Shown here one piece after another: positions 14,418-27,058 of a stretch of 64,000 nucleotides of DNA. The DNA lies in contig OX467086.1 in the NCBI GenBank assembly GCA_950106755.1, positions 25,500,001-25,564,000 on the forward strand, written 5' to 3'. The translations under genes were made by a program, and so were the position numbers. The notes under the pieces are model-generated. The model was not told the DNA's origin and ran no database searches. It was given only the letters and a program-made list of their open reading frames with translations. Source of the stretch: Climacium dendroides. Taxonomy: Eukaryota; Streptophyta; Bryopsida; Hypnales; Climaciaceae. Each line of letters begins with the position of its first letter. The first letter of the stretch is position 1.

Positions 14418-17152
14418 ATGGACATGACGAGGCAGGGATTGCCAACGCTGAATCATTTGCTGCAGCACACGCTGCGCAGGCTGTGCACGGAGTCGCAATG
14501 GGTTTACGCTGTGTTCTGGCGCATCTTGCCTCGGAATTACCCTCCCCCACAGTGCGTCCCTTCCACCACCCCTTCCCTTGCAAGGATTCAGACACTGGAA
14601 CCATTGTCTTAGCAAAGTCATGTTTTGTGTAGTCCACCAGTACCTCGACCAGTGTCCGCACCAATTGGCATGTATTCACACGGAGCAACAACCATTGTTG
14701 CACGCCGTATATTGTCATCTGGTCGAGGTGTATTCTGTTTCAACTTCTGTTATAATGTACATAAAACAATTAGAGCCTCTAGCTTAGTTTAATACTTTTT
14801 CTGCTGATTGAATCTGGGACCCGTGACCACAAGCTTCAGGAGCTCCAGCATGATTTCAGATGTAATCTGAGATTCCGATCTCCTCTGTCATAGTACCCCC
14901 CTTGCGGCCTTTACTGGGCTCTGTTTCGGAAAGAGACCCTTTCAGAAGTTGCGAATCACGTGTCAGGAGATTTGGGTGATCTCGAATTGTCAATAAGTTT
15001 TGTCGCGTGTATTGGGGTGCACTGATAACTCACACGCTTAGAGTTCTCTGTTTTTTCTTTCTAGTCAACGACCAAGGGAGTTCCTGCTAGCTGCTACTGT
15101 TCGTTGGAGTAGAGCGGGTCTAACATGTACAGCTAGCAATCCATACTTGTAGCAATTATACGACCGTTTCACTCATAAAATCGAGGCTCATTGCTTGCAG
15201 ATGGGACACCGAAGGCGGCATGATGGACAGATCCAAGGGTAACAAGCGCAACTGGTGAGTACTCCGGCACTCAAATATCCTCGCAACTTGCTATTCAAAC
15301 GAATGTGTTCGAATAGACTGAAGTGATTTTGGTTGATGATCGATTTGCAGGATTCTGGTGTGGGAAGATGGCTTCTGCAACTTCTCAGCGTGCGCTGCGT
15401 GCTCCGTCAAAGACACCAGGGGGGGACCGCCTTTCTTCCAAGGCGCCCAACAAGCACCCCCACCCCAACGCGGTACCAGCAGCGACGATGAATCGGAAGC
15501 CATGAGTCCCGAGCTTTTCTTCAAAATGTCTCACGAAGTCTACAACTACGGGGAAGGGTACGTATTCCCTGTTTAAGCTTTTAACACTCCGTCTTAGTGC
15601 TCCTATTTTGAAAATTATGCAATGCCGTCCGTTGCCATGTGCTTCTGGGTACATGTCAGAGGATGAAGGTTAACAGAGTTTTTTCGTGGCTTTATTGCGA
15701 CAGGTTGATGGGTAAAGTCGCGGCGGATAGTAGCCATAAGTGGGTGTACCGAGAGCCGGTAGAGCATGAGATTAGCTTCCTCTCGCCGTGGCAGGGCTCC
15801 CTTGACCCTGTAAGTCTCTTCGTATTCCATTGCAAACTTTCGACGTTAAATGTTATGGCTATGGCCACCGCAATAGCCTCAAGCTGTGATTTAGGGTTTG
15901 ACGTGCAAGTACCGGATGTTTGTTGTTTCAGCATCCGCGCACATGGGAGGCGCAGTTCAAATCTGGGATCCAGACCATCGCCGTGGTGGCCGTGCAAGAA
16001 GGCGTGCTTCAGCTGGGATCCACCAAGAAGGTAATGCATTTGGCTGTTTTTCCGTTGTACTGTTAATTCTTTCCTCGTGATATCACAAGTGCGAGCAAGT
16101 GCAAGCTCTTACAACATTACTATAGTACGCGTTAGGGCGGATTTTGCGACAATGTGGTTCCGAGTGTGGTTCCAAGATGCTCTCCCACTAGTCTGAACCC
16201 CAGCGTAATCTCAATGTGTGTTACTTTGATGGAGCAGATAATGGAGGACTTAAACTTCGTCTTGCTCATGCAAAGAAGGTTCAACTACCTTCAATCCATC
16301 CCAGGCGTGTTCGTGCCGCACCCCATGTCGTGCGCGGGGAAGCGTCGCGACGGGAGCTCCCCCCCCCCGGACCGCGGCCACTGGATGAGCGCGCCAGACG
16401 ACACCCACCGCGGCGTCTCCAACCCGCATTTGACCGCGCGCTCCATCGACCAGTTCCTCTCCCCCCGCATCGGCTCCCAGCTCTGGCGCTCCTCCAGCGA
16501 CACGACCGTGCTCGGTGTGAAGCGCCCCCAAGATTCGGAGCCCCTGTCGCTCAGCTTCAGCTCCTTCATGGGCGACGGCGTGGGCTTCCACCACCGCCCT
16601 GAGTGCCCCTCCCCTCCGAAGTCGCTCAACACGGGCCACACCAGTCCCCAAGGTGGCGCTGCGAGCCCTACCTTGCCGCCCAACTTGCTCCCCTCCATGT
16701 CCAGCCTCCAAGCGCTCTTGTCCAAACTCCCGAGCGTGACGCCCACGGAGCGCGACACGGGCTTCGATTCGGGGACCTTCGTGAGCAACCACCGGCCGCC
16801 CGTCAGTCGGTCCGTCGTGAAGCTCCCCCTCGAGAATGTAGTCCCCCACATGCACCAAAATCCCACGAAAACCGAGACGGAGTCTCTGCAAGGCACGCTT
16901 GGCGTGACGGTCACCGCGGCGACCTCGAGCTCTCCGAGCTCCGGAAACTCCGATGTGGCCTCAGTGGAACACACCTCGGAAGACACGGAAGGAGGCCAGC
17001 ACACGGGCACCTCCCAATGCAAAGACGCCAGCCAGAAGTTCAGCTCCTTTCTGGATACGTTTGACAACCTCGCGGATTTCGGCACGCTGCACGACTCGCT
17101 GGGCGAGAATGGAGACTCCTACAACTCGTTTTTGAGCGAAATTTACAGCTGA
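14418..17152 (+). CDS. bHLH-MYC_N-domain protein without bHLH (plant WNK-related/LHW-like family), six exons
   Basis: Exons are 14418–14551, 15201–15254, 15351–15557, 15704–15809, 15932–16030 and 16238–17152. All junctions are GT–AG, phases agree, and the total is 1,515 nt (504 aa). Residues of about 10–230 form the MYC/MYB-type N-terminal domain (bHLH-MYC_N): RRLCTESQWVYAVFWRILPR, then WILVWEDGFCNF, ELFFKMSHEVYNYGEG, GKVAADSSHKWVYREP, SGIQTIAVVAVQEGVLQLGS and a helix ending SIPGVFVPHP. The last exon encodes a Ser/Pro-rich tail with the conserved stretch SMSSLQALLSKLPSV. No basic helix-loop-helix follows, as in the Arabidopsis proteins often mislabelled WNK-kinase-related; there is no kinase motif. 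The likely role is a nuclear transcription cofactor binding partners through the MYC_N fold (inference). The start ATG lies 30–40 codons before the conserved tryptophans, as expected. This is the only clear host gene in the window. Confidence 0.92.
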
Positions 17153-19200
17153 TGATGCGATGTCTAGCCCTCTTTCGTCCAGCACCACCTGTACAATCCA
17201 TCCACACAGACAGGAACCGGGATCCACTCAGATGGGGATCCAAGGCTCCAACCCCCCTATTCATGTAAGAAACAATCACTCTATTCAATTAACTGGTGCA
17301 CTAATTCGGATATGCTGGGATGAATCCACCGCTAACTCATGTTCATGAAGATCGGCGCTTGGTATTATTGCAAACGACGGTATTTCTAGAGGATCCTGGG
17401 TAGGAAGACCTTTGCAAGGGGAGCATTACGGATCAATCCGCTCTTGCATTGGTGGGACGACGTAGACATGGAACTCAGGATTTTCTTGTACAGCTTTTTA
17501 ATTAGTTCGATAGTGGAGCCCGATCGACTGATTTCGTCCTTTTTTCTCCCCTAGTGTGGGGTGTGCTTACCAATTTAGACGATTGAAAATTGGTCTTTTG
17601 TGCCGAAGGCTGACAGAGCACACTTCATTATTTTCTTCTCCTCCTAGCTTCGACTCGCATTTTCCTACTGTTGCTTTTCCCAATTAATTTGAAGCTTGAA
17701 TTTTGTGCCAATCTGACAAAGAAAGGGTGATGTGATGCAATGCAACCGTCCATGTTGTTCTATGGGTCCATGGTGGTCGGGCAATGGCAGTGCATGCATG
17801 TGGTGGTCTCCCCAAGCTTCAGTCTGCTGTCTGGGTCTTTTGCTTAGATTCCCGGCATGGTTGGTCTGCGTGAGCGACTACATTGACCAACATTACACGT
17901 TCTGGTTTTACTCTTTTTTAGTCCTTGGTTCTGAATTTCGAGACCAGTGTGGAGAGCTCCTTGCTTAGTGAGTGGAATTCACAACCAATGCGCTCTTGGT
18001 AATCCGCAGTGGCAGTGCTCCTTGGGAAACGCGAAGGGGCACAGGCGGTTGTTAGATTGTGTTGGGGTGAATCAGAGGAGCCTTCTGATGAGATTCGAAG
18101 GTAGATTTGAAAGGGCTTGTACTTGTGGAAGATGGAGAGTTCAGTCCCATGCAACTGGGTGGTGGCTCTTGAGCCTATAACTGGTTTCCAAAAAATCTGA
18201 ACCCAGAATCCGGTTCCACTCTCTCTCCCTCTCCCCCCCCCCCCCTCTCTCTCTCTCTCCCTGGGGTACACTGAACTGTAATTTTCTTACTCAGCAAGCT
18301 GGAATGGTAAAGTGCACTGACGTAAGCTACACATTAGATAAAGTAGCAGAAGTCTGCCTGCCATGGTTCTTTTTTATGAAGAGGACTTCAAGCTGGTCCT
18401 CGTTTCTGTCTGCAGGGAGGACTTGGTACTGAAGTGAGATACGGTACATTCTGTTTTGTGTCGAATATAAAAGTAAAAAAGCTAAAGTGATACTGTAGAG
18501 CTGCAGCTGCTGCTGCTGCAGCAGCTTGAACTTGTATTGGTCGCGTTCGAGGATGACCTTCGAGAGAAGACAAAAGCCCCAACGCCAGCTTAACATAGCT
18601 ATTCTCACGCTGGCGGGCTTCCGAGAACTGAACCCGGCCCGAAATTACAGCTGATCTGGGATTTTTTTTTTCTCGGCTTTTGCGTCATTGGTCATCACCA
18701 CACCACAGGCACCGCCCTGGCTTGCCCAATGCCCGCTTATTAATCAGCTTGTAACAACAAACTTTTATGTTTAAATACACTGAAAAGGGCAGCTGCACCT
18801 GGTTCTTTTCCTAACGAATACGGATAGCGACCACCTTCAGGCAATGTGGGAGCCCACGGCAGGCATCCTATTCTAATTCAATGGCATTTAGTGGCCCTGA
18901 CTAGGCCCTAGAGGAAGAAGATATTGCAACCCATCTGGCGCTAACACACATTCTATTTGGGGAAGCAACGGAAGGTTGAAACTGGGATTGGCAACGATGC
19001 AGGGCGAACCATCTGAAGCAGAAAAGTTGTTGAAACATTGGAAGCCTAACTTAGTTGGTGGGACAATAGCTATGTTAGGCAATTACACTGTTCAGCCCGT
19101 ATGGGTTTCATTCAAGTCTTATTCTCTGGTGATAGGTGGCTGTGCAATTAAGGTGGAGACTGAAGCACACTGATTTCTGTAATTCTGGTAGAACAAAATT
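17153..19200. other. 3' flank of the bHLH-MYC_N gene, no further gene seen
   Basis: This is moderately GC-rich sequence following the stop codon, probably 3' UTR at first. It contains a pyrimidine microsatellite and a CTG/CAG-rich palindromic patch near 18498–18530. Short frames on both strands show no family resemblance. The polyadenylation site could not be placed. Confidence 0.45.
18217..18262 (+). repeat. Pyrimidine microsatellite
   Basis: An uninterrupted C/T tract with (CT)n on both sides of a run of 13 C (18233–18245). Confidence 0.9.
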
Positions 19201-20380
19201 TTATTTCCAAAATATGTAAGACTTCAGAGGAAAGAAGATGTTTCCTTCTTATCCAACGAACCATTCAACAGATTAAAATAAAATGATTTTTAGTGGAAAA
19301 AAAATGCTTTAAAAAAATAATTAGTGAGTCTCACACTGATTTGAATTATCTTGAGGAGTAAGGTAAGTGCAATTTTTAGCAACACCTCTTCTATGGATAC
19401 ATCTAAAAAAGAGGTCTTCAAACACCTAATTATGACAAAGTTTTTTTTTTTTAAAACTCAACACAAGTCTTCAAATGTAGTCAATGGGAGTTGACGAGTT
19501 GGGAGAACCAATGAGAGTTGAAGGGTCAATAGGAGGTGTTTCTACAAATTCAACTTAAATTTTTTGTAGCTTGTTTATACAATCTTTGAATTATGTGGTA
19601 AGATGAATCTCACTTGGAAAATCAAAGAGCAGATTTAATTTTTTCTAAGATTGCATCTATATGTCATGGGAAGTGTCAAAAAAGTGAAGTAAATGCTTCT
19701 ACATGGATGTACATATCTTGATAGTCATATTCATTGTTTTAGTGTACATATCTTGATAGTTATATTCATTGTTCTATTGGTTCTTTTGTGGAATCTCAAC
19801 TCCATTAAGTTATCAATAATAGCCTATTTTTATTTCATTTTTGATGTTTTCACTATTTTATAACGATTCAAATATCAAAATATTTATTTTTTTGAAATTT
19901 CCAATACTTATAGTATTCTATTAATTCTCCATTATTTTTTTCTTGTAGAATTATTTTCCAAAAGTTCATTGTCCACTCTATAATACCTCTAAAATACAAC
20001 AAAATCAACATGTATGAAATGCTTTTGCCTAAAGACCCTTTACCAATTAACATATTTCAATAGTATTTTGTATAATTTTCTAGTCATGTGCCATTATTGG
20101 CTCAACCACTAAAACTTGATTTTTCGATTACTAAACTAAAAAAATTTCTTTTCTAGGTTGTCATTATCAATGTTTCTTGTTATCATCATTTGAAGGAGAG
20201 TTAGATGATTATTGGTTCTATTGGTGTTGGATTCTAGATTATTTTTGCTAAATCAATATACTTTTGAATTGTTAATAAAGTCATACTCTGTTCTTTTTTC
20301 CAAATCATTATATTTCTAATTTTCAATAAATTTGTACTAAAATTATCATTAATGTAAGATATTAACTTTAGTGACAATCA
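19201..20380. other. AT-rich intergenic DNA
   Basis: No gene was recognised. A 35-base unit starting GTACATATCTTGATAG is duplicated in tandem at about 19709 and 19744. Confidence 0.5.
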
Positions 20381-20750
20381 AATTCAGAGATTCCATTTCT
20401 ACCCGCAAATTAAAACTCCTCATAACTTTCACCTCATTAATCAAATTGGAATGATTCAAAACTTTTCATGTATATATAAAACCAATTTCAAAATTTTATT
20501 TCTCAAAAAAGTGATTTTAAAGAAGGTTTTTGGTTGCCCAAGCTACCCACCGAATGTTGAAAATTACATATCATGCAATAATTTTTTAACCATGTACTCA
20601 AAAGTTATGAAAATTGTTGTGCCTTAAAGTTACTCCTTAGGTACATGTTGTGTGAAATTTTCAAAGAAAGAAATTAAAAATTCCATTTGTAGTGAGCTAC
20701 CCAAAATCACTATGTTGCGAAAAAACAATGTTTGGACCTTTAGGGATTAA
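20381..20750 (-). repeat. Partial copy of the TTAA-bounded repeat family
   Basis: The reverse complement of this stretch matches 27059–27430. Shared blocks include AGCTCACTACAAATGGAATT, TTTGAAAATTTCACACAACA and CAACAATTTTCATAACTTTT. The terminus at 20750 reads, inward, TTAATCCCTAAAGGTCC, a variant of the family end. Similarity fades near 20380, so the copy is truncated. Confidence 0.75.
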
Positions 20751-21529
20751 CTAGATTTAGAATTTTGGGATTTCAATTCACAAGATTTGAAATATTTCAT
20801 GACCTTAAGCAAGGTCCTAAATAAATATACCAAGGTGATTGCTTTATAAATGTAAAAAATCTATAGAATACATAAGCTTACTGAGCTTAATTTTTTTCCC
20901 TCAAATTAAGAATGTGTTCATTGAAAGATATTGAAACTTAACCAATCTTTCTATTAGCTTACTAAGTTGGGAGAATCCTATTGCTAAACGTCATAAAAGA
21001 TTTAGTATAGCTCTAAGTACCATGGTAAAAATTTACTATTTTTTATAGAATTTTTTTTACAATAAAAATTATTTTTTAATAATATGATCTATGCTATTAT
21101 GTTATTCCATATTATAATTTCTGAAAATTTCACTACAAACCCTATTTAATTATATTTTGAATAATTTTTTAACGAATTTGACCTAAGTGTAGGATAATTT
21201 GAAGAAGGTAAAACTAGCCATGAAGGGTAATTTAATTTTCTTCAAGGTAATCATTATCTTTTTTAACTAAAACACACATAGGAATGGCCTTCATTCAATC
21301 AGCACTATCAAACCAAACTTAGCATTTACAAAAATGGAATTCTAAAACTTTGATCATTTTTATATTTGAATAAATAGTTATTTTATAGATTATAAATTTT
21401 CTTGGAAATTTTGGTAAAAAAATAAAATTAATTATTATAATTTTCTATGATAAAACATGTATATAAAATTGTATCAATTAGAAATTTATTAGAATGAATT
21501 GGGATTTTGACTGGAAATAGAGAATGGAT
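20751..21529. other. AT-rich intergenic DNA, nothing recognised
   Basis: No coding frame or paired termini were seen between the truncated TTAA-family copy and the CACTA element. Confidence 0.5.
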
Positions 21530-22367
21530 TGGCACTACTAGAAATTGGCACCAAACGCGACTGGACAGCATGACTCGGCGACTACAATGCAACTGATCCT
21601 CTCTAATAGCACCAATTTCAGCTTACTAGCATTGTCACAGTCGTAGAATGTGACTACAAGATGAGAAGCCTAAGCGATTGAGTTCCATCCATCCACTGCA
21701 ACTACAGACGTTGATGTGGACTCCACCAAGCAGCAACGATTGGAGTTGATGGCCTAGATAGTAACCATCTGCGACTGTGCGCCACTCGAACGCGACTATG
21801 CCACGATTGGAACACCACTTCATTTCACTTGACTAGAATGTAACTCCCTAAATTGGGTGCATTTACTACGCAGAGAAGATAAAGAAAAAGATGGCTTTCT
21901 ACGATTTATATTGCGGTTGAACTGCCGGCTAGGGGCTACTGCGCTAGCACTAAAATGTAACTGCAAATTGTCTGAACGGAGATTGCTGCTTTACTAGTAC
22001 ACCATGTACCAAGTAGAGACGTGTTTTTCATGTCTTGGGGTTGAAGATTGGACTTCGTTGACATCAAATGATAATGTGGTGAAAAATGGGAGGGGACATA
22101 TAGAGTGAATCATGAGGAAGTGACACAAGAACATTGAAAGGAAGTTATTATTGGGCAAAAAAGTGAAGCACAATTGACATAGGGAGAAGTAAAAAGGTTA
22201 GTGTTACATTCATTTATCATTTGGGAAGTGGTCACATGTTGAGTGTGACACATGGCAAGGGTGCAAACATATAAGGGGGGCTCTTAAAAAACATGAGCTA
22301 GTTGAGGGAGCTAGTCTTCTGTTGCCTTATAGGATTGAAGCCAAGAAAATGGGGAGTGCAAATCAAT

Positions 22368-23282
22368 TTAACCTTTAGAGGACCATCGTCTCCTTAGGGG
22401 ACAATTTGGAGTTTAGGCAGGTTTATATGATCTCAATTTTTAATGAAACTTTTTGAAATTTTTACATAAGATATAAAATGTGATTATCTTTGTAGGAGTA
22501 TAGTCTTTATTTCAGTTAGTACCCGAGAGCAAAATTTATACCACAAAAAGTCCAAATTTCAATTTGGCAGACAAAAAAAAATTGTATAAAAAATTTAAAT
22601 TTAAATTTAAATTGATTTTTCTTTATAGGTCATGTTTTTGTTTACATCTGAAGCTTTGATTCATTCCATTTGGATCAATAATGAAAAAGTTATGAACAAT
22701 CTTGTTTTTCCGTCAATTTAAAAAAATAACTTATAGGATTCATTTTTGAATGCAATTTCAGCAATGTTTCCAAAAAAATTGTTGGATAAGGTTGAACTTG
22801 ATTGCTAGGTCAATCTTACTTTTGGAATTATTGTGTTTCAATCCCATTTAAGAGTTGTTAATAATTTAGATTTTCTTTCAATCTTGAACCTACTTCTACT
22901 TAACAATTTTTTAAAGAATGAAAATCAGCTTTTTTTGTGTGAATTTTTTTCCTAGACTTTCAACTCAATCCTTCAACACAGAAATATTTAAATTCAAAGT
23001 TTGTAGTATAAAAAAATTCTATAAATGGCAATCAAAGTCATCTAAAACTGCAAACCAAAGTTCCAAAAATCTTTAAAAAAAAAATTTGAATGCTCATATC
23101 TTCCAATCTATACGGCTAAAAATTTTGAAATTTTTACCATGTGATCTTAAACAAGTAAGTCACAAGATCCTATAGTTAGATACTAAAAAAAAATTCTTTT
23201 TGGTTTTCTTGGATGAACATAGCAGAAATGATAGTTTTGAGTGTTTTTGATAGAAAAATGACCTTGGTCCTTTAGAGGTTAA
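22368..23282 (+). mobile_element. TTAA-bounded element nested in the CACTA element
   Basis: The ends are inverted copies: TTAACCTTTAGAGGACCA on the left, and the same inward sequence apart from minor changes on the right (TTAACCTCTAAAGGACCA). The internal sequence is similar along its length to 27865–28806. It has no coding capacity. TTAA at both edges resembles piggyBac-type target choice, but no transposase is present to confirm the class. Confidence 0.75.
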
Positions 23283-24939
23283 GAATTCGCTTGACCACTA
23301 CAAATGACTACTATGCTTGGAGTCATCAACCATGATTTACCTAATATAAAAAAGGCTACCTAAAGCATGTGTCGGAAAGACATGCCCCTCAGTCTAAGTA
23401 GTGCAATGCCTTCAGAAGTGATTGATGTGTACTTAAGAGTCCCATGCATAGCTGTGACATGTCTTCCCAACTACTCCATAATGACTTCATTGTTACTCCA
23501 TTGTCACCTAAAGGAGAGTCCACCAATCACCACTTACTCGGTGCCACTTGCCTATGATTCAATAGATACTTCCCTATGACTCCGTAAACCAAACTCTTGG
23601 ATCTACAACAACTAAGAATATATCACGTGGAGGACACTATCCACGTTTTAGCAACCATGTGCATCGGAAAAAGTAATACATGTAATACATCTTAAAATTT
23701 AATTTAAAAAAATAAAATTATGGATAGATTTTACTACTTTAAAAGTTTATGTTTTGAATTATTGGTATTTTTTTATGCTAATAGTAATTAGTTATAAATT
23801 TTTTAAGAAAAAAGATACACCATAAATCTAAAAATAACTTTCACACCTCTATATTATATTAGAAAAAAAATGGAAAAATGGAAAAGAAATTCTATAGAAT
23901 AACTTTTTATTGAAAGTTTATTTTGGTTGAATATTGATGCAATAGTCATCTTCATGTGAGCTCTATAAATATTTTAGTTGGAGAACATGCCATTTTAGTT
24001 CATTTTTCAACCCTCTCTAGACAATATATCTTATGTTATTTGGAATTGAAATTTTTGTCAATAGAAACCTTTAGTCATTGTTAAACAAAGCTCAAAATTT
24101 TAGGATGAAATTACAGTTTATTCAAAAGTAAATAGGGGGTCAAAAAATCACTCCTCCACACGTGGGTACCTCAAATGTAGTGAGAGTGTCCTCCCCGTGG
24201 AATATATGCATCAATCATGGATGAAAAATGGATTGCCATTTTCTCAAATAGTGGTTATATGTTGTTTTTCCCTTATGCTAAATCCATTGCATGATTTAAT
24301 TATCCCCCTATTAGTTTGCTAGCATTGACTTATAAAAATTTGCACCATTGTTATGATACTACTTGGAAGTACTTGAGATAGTTGAATTTGAATTACTAAG
24401 GGTACCAAGAAAATGTGTTGTGGTTATAACAAATATATATTGATGCTAAAAAATTGACTATTTGAAGGATTCAACATACATACACAAAGGTATTTTTATG
24501 GTGCTAGAAGTAGTTATTAAATGTTCTTTCCTGCTAACGTAGACAACAATGTTGTTTCTTTGTTGCTACTATAAAATGACTATTGATGACTAAAGTATGA
24601 CTTCCTACGACTTCAAAATGACTTCAAAATGACTCAATATATTGTACACCTACTCTTCTATAACTTCAGTACATCTATAGCACAATTCCTATGTTTTACA
24701 AATCCCATGTGGTTTGTCATGCCTCCTACCAAGTCACTTATATAAAAGGCTTGTGATTTGCATTCTTCACACTTGTACAATGGCTTGGAAAGTCATGTAA
24801 ACATATACAAAATAAAGTGTATGGCGTATTATATATTTGCCTATATTGTATGGCTTATGATGTATGGTGTATAATGTATGATATATATTGTATTGCTATA
24901 GAATTGTGAATGTACTAATAAAACTATAAAATGACTATT

Positions 24940-25265
24940 CCTTGATTTTAGAAAATAATCTTCAAATTTCCTAGATTTCAAAAGATAATTCTAGATTTAA
25001 AAAAAACCCTTCAAATTTTCTAGATTTTAGAAATAATCTTCAAATTTTCTAGATTTAGAAATAATCTCCAGATTTTCTAAATTTAGAATATAATCCTAGA
25101 TTTCAAAAAACAATCTTCAAATTTTCTAGATTTTAGAAATAATCTTCAAACTTCCTAGATTTTAGAATATAATCTTCAAATTTTTTAGATTTCAAAAAAT
25201 AATCCTAGATTGTAAAAATTAATCTTCAAACTTCCAAGATTTCAAAATATAATCTTAAAATTTCT
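24940..25265 (+). repeat. Degenerate ~30-bp tandem repeat
   Basis: About ten imperfect units contain AATCTTCAAATTTTCTAGAT with TTTAGAAAT or TTTCAAAAA linkers. The array lies in the right third of the CACTA element. Confidence 0.8.
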
Positions 25266-25573
25266 TGACCCATGACCTTGCCACAACTAGAGCGTAACTG
25301 TCTGACGTGGAATTTTAGTTAATTATTTATATTAGGGTGCACTTTCCACATGGCAGCTTGTTGTCCATTTTCTTTAAGCCCAAGTTTCTTTATCCCTGCT
25401 CATCAACCTGACTCTTCATCCATTTTCCAAAATGGATGCTCATAGTATATTGTCACTTTGACTATTGTGTGACTTGTTCGCTATGACTACAGGGCCAAAA
25501 GTCATCACCCAGTCATACGACTCATTAACAACTGCTACGCAATCACGTTTGGTGCCAATTTCTCGTGGTGTGG

Positions 25574-27058
25574 GTCATAGAGATGACAATTGCAATGAAT
25601 CATTGAATTTTTAGATTTTTCCAAAGTTTTGAAATAGAATAGAATTACAATTTATTAGGCTTCATTTTTTAAGTTTAATCAAAATAAAAAATAATATTTT
25701 GATTTTAAAATCAAGTTTGATTAAGGTGTGTTCTTTTCTAGTATGCTTGTGAGCATCTTTACAAGTGAAGATTCATAGACATGGTGAATCAAGTTATTTT
25801 ACATAACTCTTGCAAAATCGATTTGGTGGAGCTACTAGTAGTTGAATTCAAAATCTATGGTTGTTTATATTGGCATTCAATGATTTATTCTAGAAAGATT
25901 CTTTATAATTTGCAAATCTATTTACAAATGTGCATCAACTTTGTTCAATTTAAAATATTGGCACAAATAAATAATTCGTAAGAGATAAAAAATATGGAGT
26001 GGATTGGTTGATGATTAGATAAAAGACACAAATATAAGACCAGACCTCAATATAAAAGACACATCACAACGGCCCATGAGGCCTACTTCATCAAGTTTTT
26101 GTCCTTGTCGTAAGTACCTAGTAACCGTCAACCAAGCCAAAATTTTATTTTGTTTAGTCCAACTGATACCATTAGATTTTTTTTCATTTCTTTCAAGCCA
26201 TAGCATCCAAAGAAGCATGGTTCTTAGGAAGCTCTAGATAAACTTTGTCAATCTTCTTAAGTTCATTTACAATAGAAGTTTTGTTTTTAGTTGAGTTCAC
26301 CAAAAATGGTGGTAGTTTCGAATAGTGCCTACCCATTTTCTCCATATATTAAGTATCTAGTGATGGACCTTGAGTATAGGTTCCTTTTAATTTTGGTTGT
26401 ATAGGATGGGAATTTGAATGTCATTCTAGAAGATCTTATCTAGAACAAATGTGAGCTTATTTGGTGTCTACTAGTTAGTTTAATTTGTAATATAGAAGGA
26501 TTTTTGTCTTCTTTGGGCTTCTTGTAATCAATATGAATTTCAATCGTCTAAAGATCTCATATAGATAGGTTGCAACACCTTCGGCATTTGATAAATAGTT
26601 TCAGTATTGCATTTGGTAAAAGAGGGGAATTCTAGATAGACTTTGTATTTAGTAATTGACTACCATCTCCAAAAGATTAAGGGCAATGTAGCAAGAACTA
26701 GGTTCAAAACAATTTCTAAGCAACAAAAACGCATTCACTAGAAGAAACTCATGTTTTTTTTGACAAGCTCATTAACATGGAAATACATTTTTTCTAATGT
26801 TATACATGCCTCCATGAATGTTCAACAAATTTGTCAAAATTGACGTGGAAAAAACAAGAATTTATTATCTGACTTCCATCAAGTGAATTTTTGATGGCAA
26901 AGTCAAGTAATTACTTCATTGACATTTACTGAATATGAAAGGTAGAGAATTCATTTTTATACAGAAATCCATTGTCTATCTATGGTTAGACAAAGGATAT
27001 GGAATGATTTGAAGATGGAAATTTGACCAATAGACATTTGGAAGTTGTTTTAAACATC
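25574..27058. other. AT-rich intergenic DNA with a possible LINE remnant
   Basis: No intact gene was found. The only protein-like signal is the fragment at 26010–26230, listed separately. A CACTAGAAGAAAC motif occurs near 26737, but no matching inverted end was found. Confidence 0.45.
26010..26230 (-). pseudogene. Possible non-LTR retrotransposon (zf-RVT region) remnant
   Basis: The minus strand encodes LLWMLWLERNEKKSNGISW, recalling the W-x-x-W-x-x-RN segment at the end of the zf-RVT region in plant LINEs, where a Trp-rich stretch precedes Glu-Arg-Asn. Flanking sequence on the same strand is riddled with stops. This could equally be a chance match, so confidence is low. Confidence 0.3.

Larger units (their letters stand above)
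21533..25570. mobile_element. Non-autonomous CACTA (En/Spm) transposon, 4.04 kb
   Basis: The left end begins CACTACTAGAAATTGGCACC. The right end, read inward, begins CACCACGAGAAATTGGCACC, and similarity continues through AAACGYGA. A 3-base target duplication TGG sits immediately outside each end (21530–21532 and 25571–25573), which is the hallmark of CACTA elements. Subterminal GCGACT/TGACTAC-type motifs recur near both ends, as expected for transposase-binding sites. No transposase is encoded, so movement would need a protein supplied in trans. The right terminus has drifted from CACTA to CACCA, so the copy may no longer move. It contains a nested TTAA-bounded insertion and a 30-base tandem array. 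Confidence 0.88.

Noticed and set aside
16250..17085. Long minus-strand and alternate-frame ORFs over the last exon of the bHLH-MYC_N gene
   Set aside because: Shadows of a GC-rich coding exon; the plus-frame reading carries the conserved domain and correct splice phases.
26735..26755. CACTAGAAGAAAC motif resembling a CACTA end
   Set aside because: No inverted partner or 3-bp duplication could be found.
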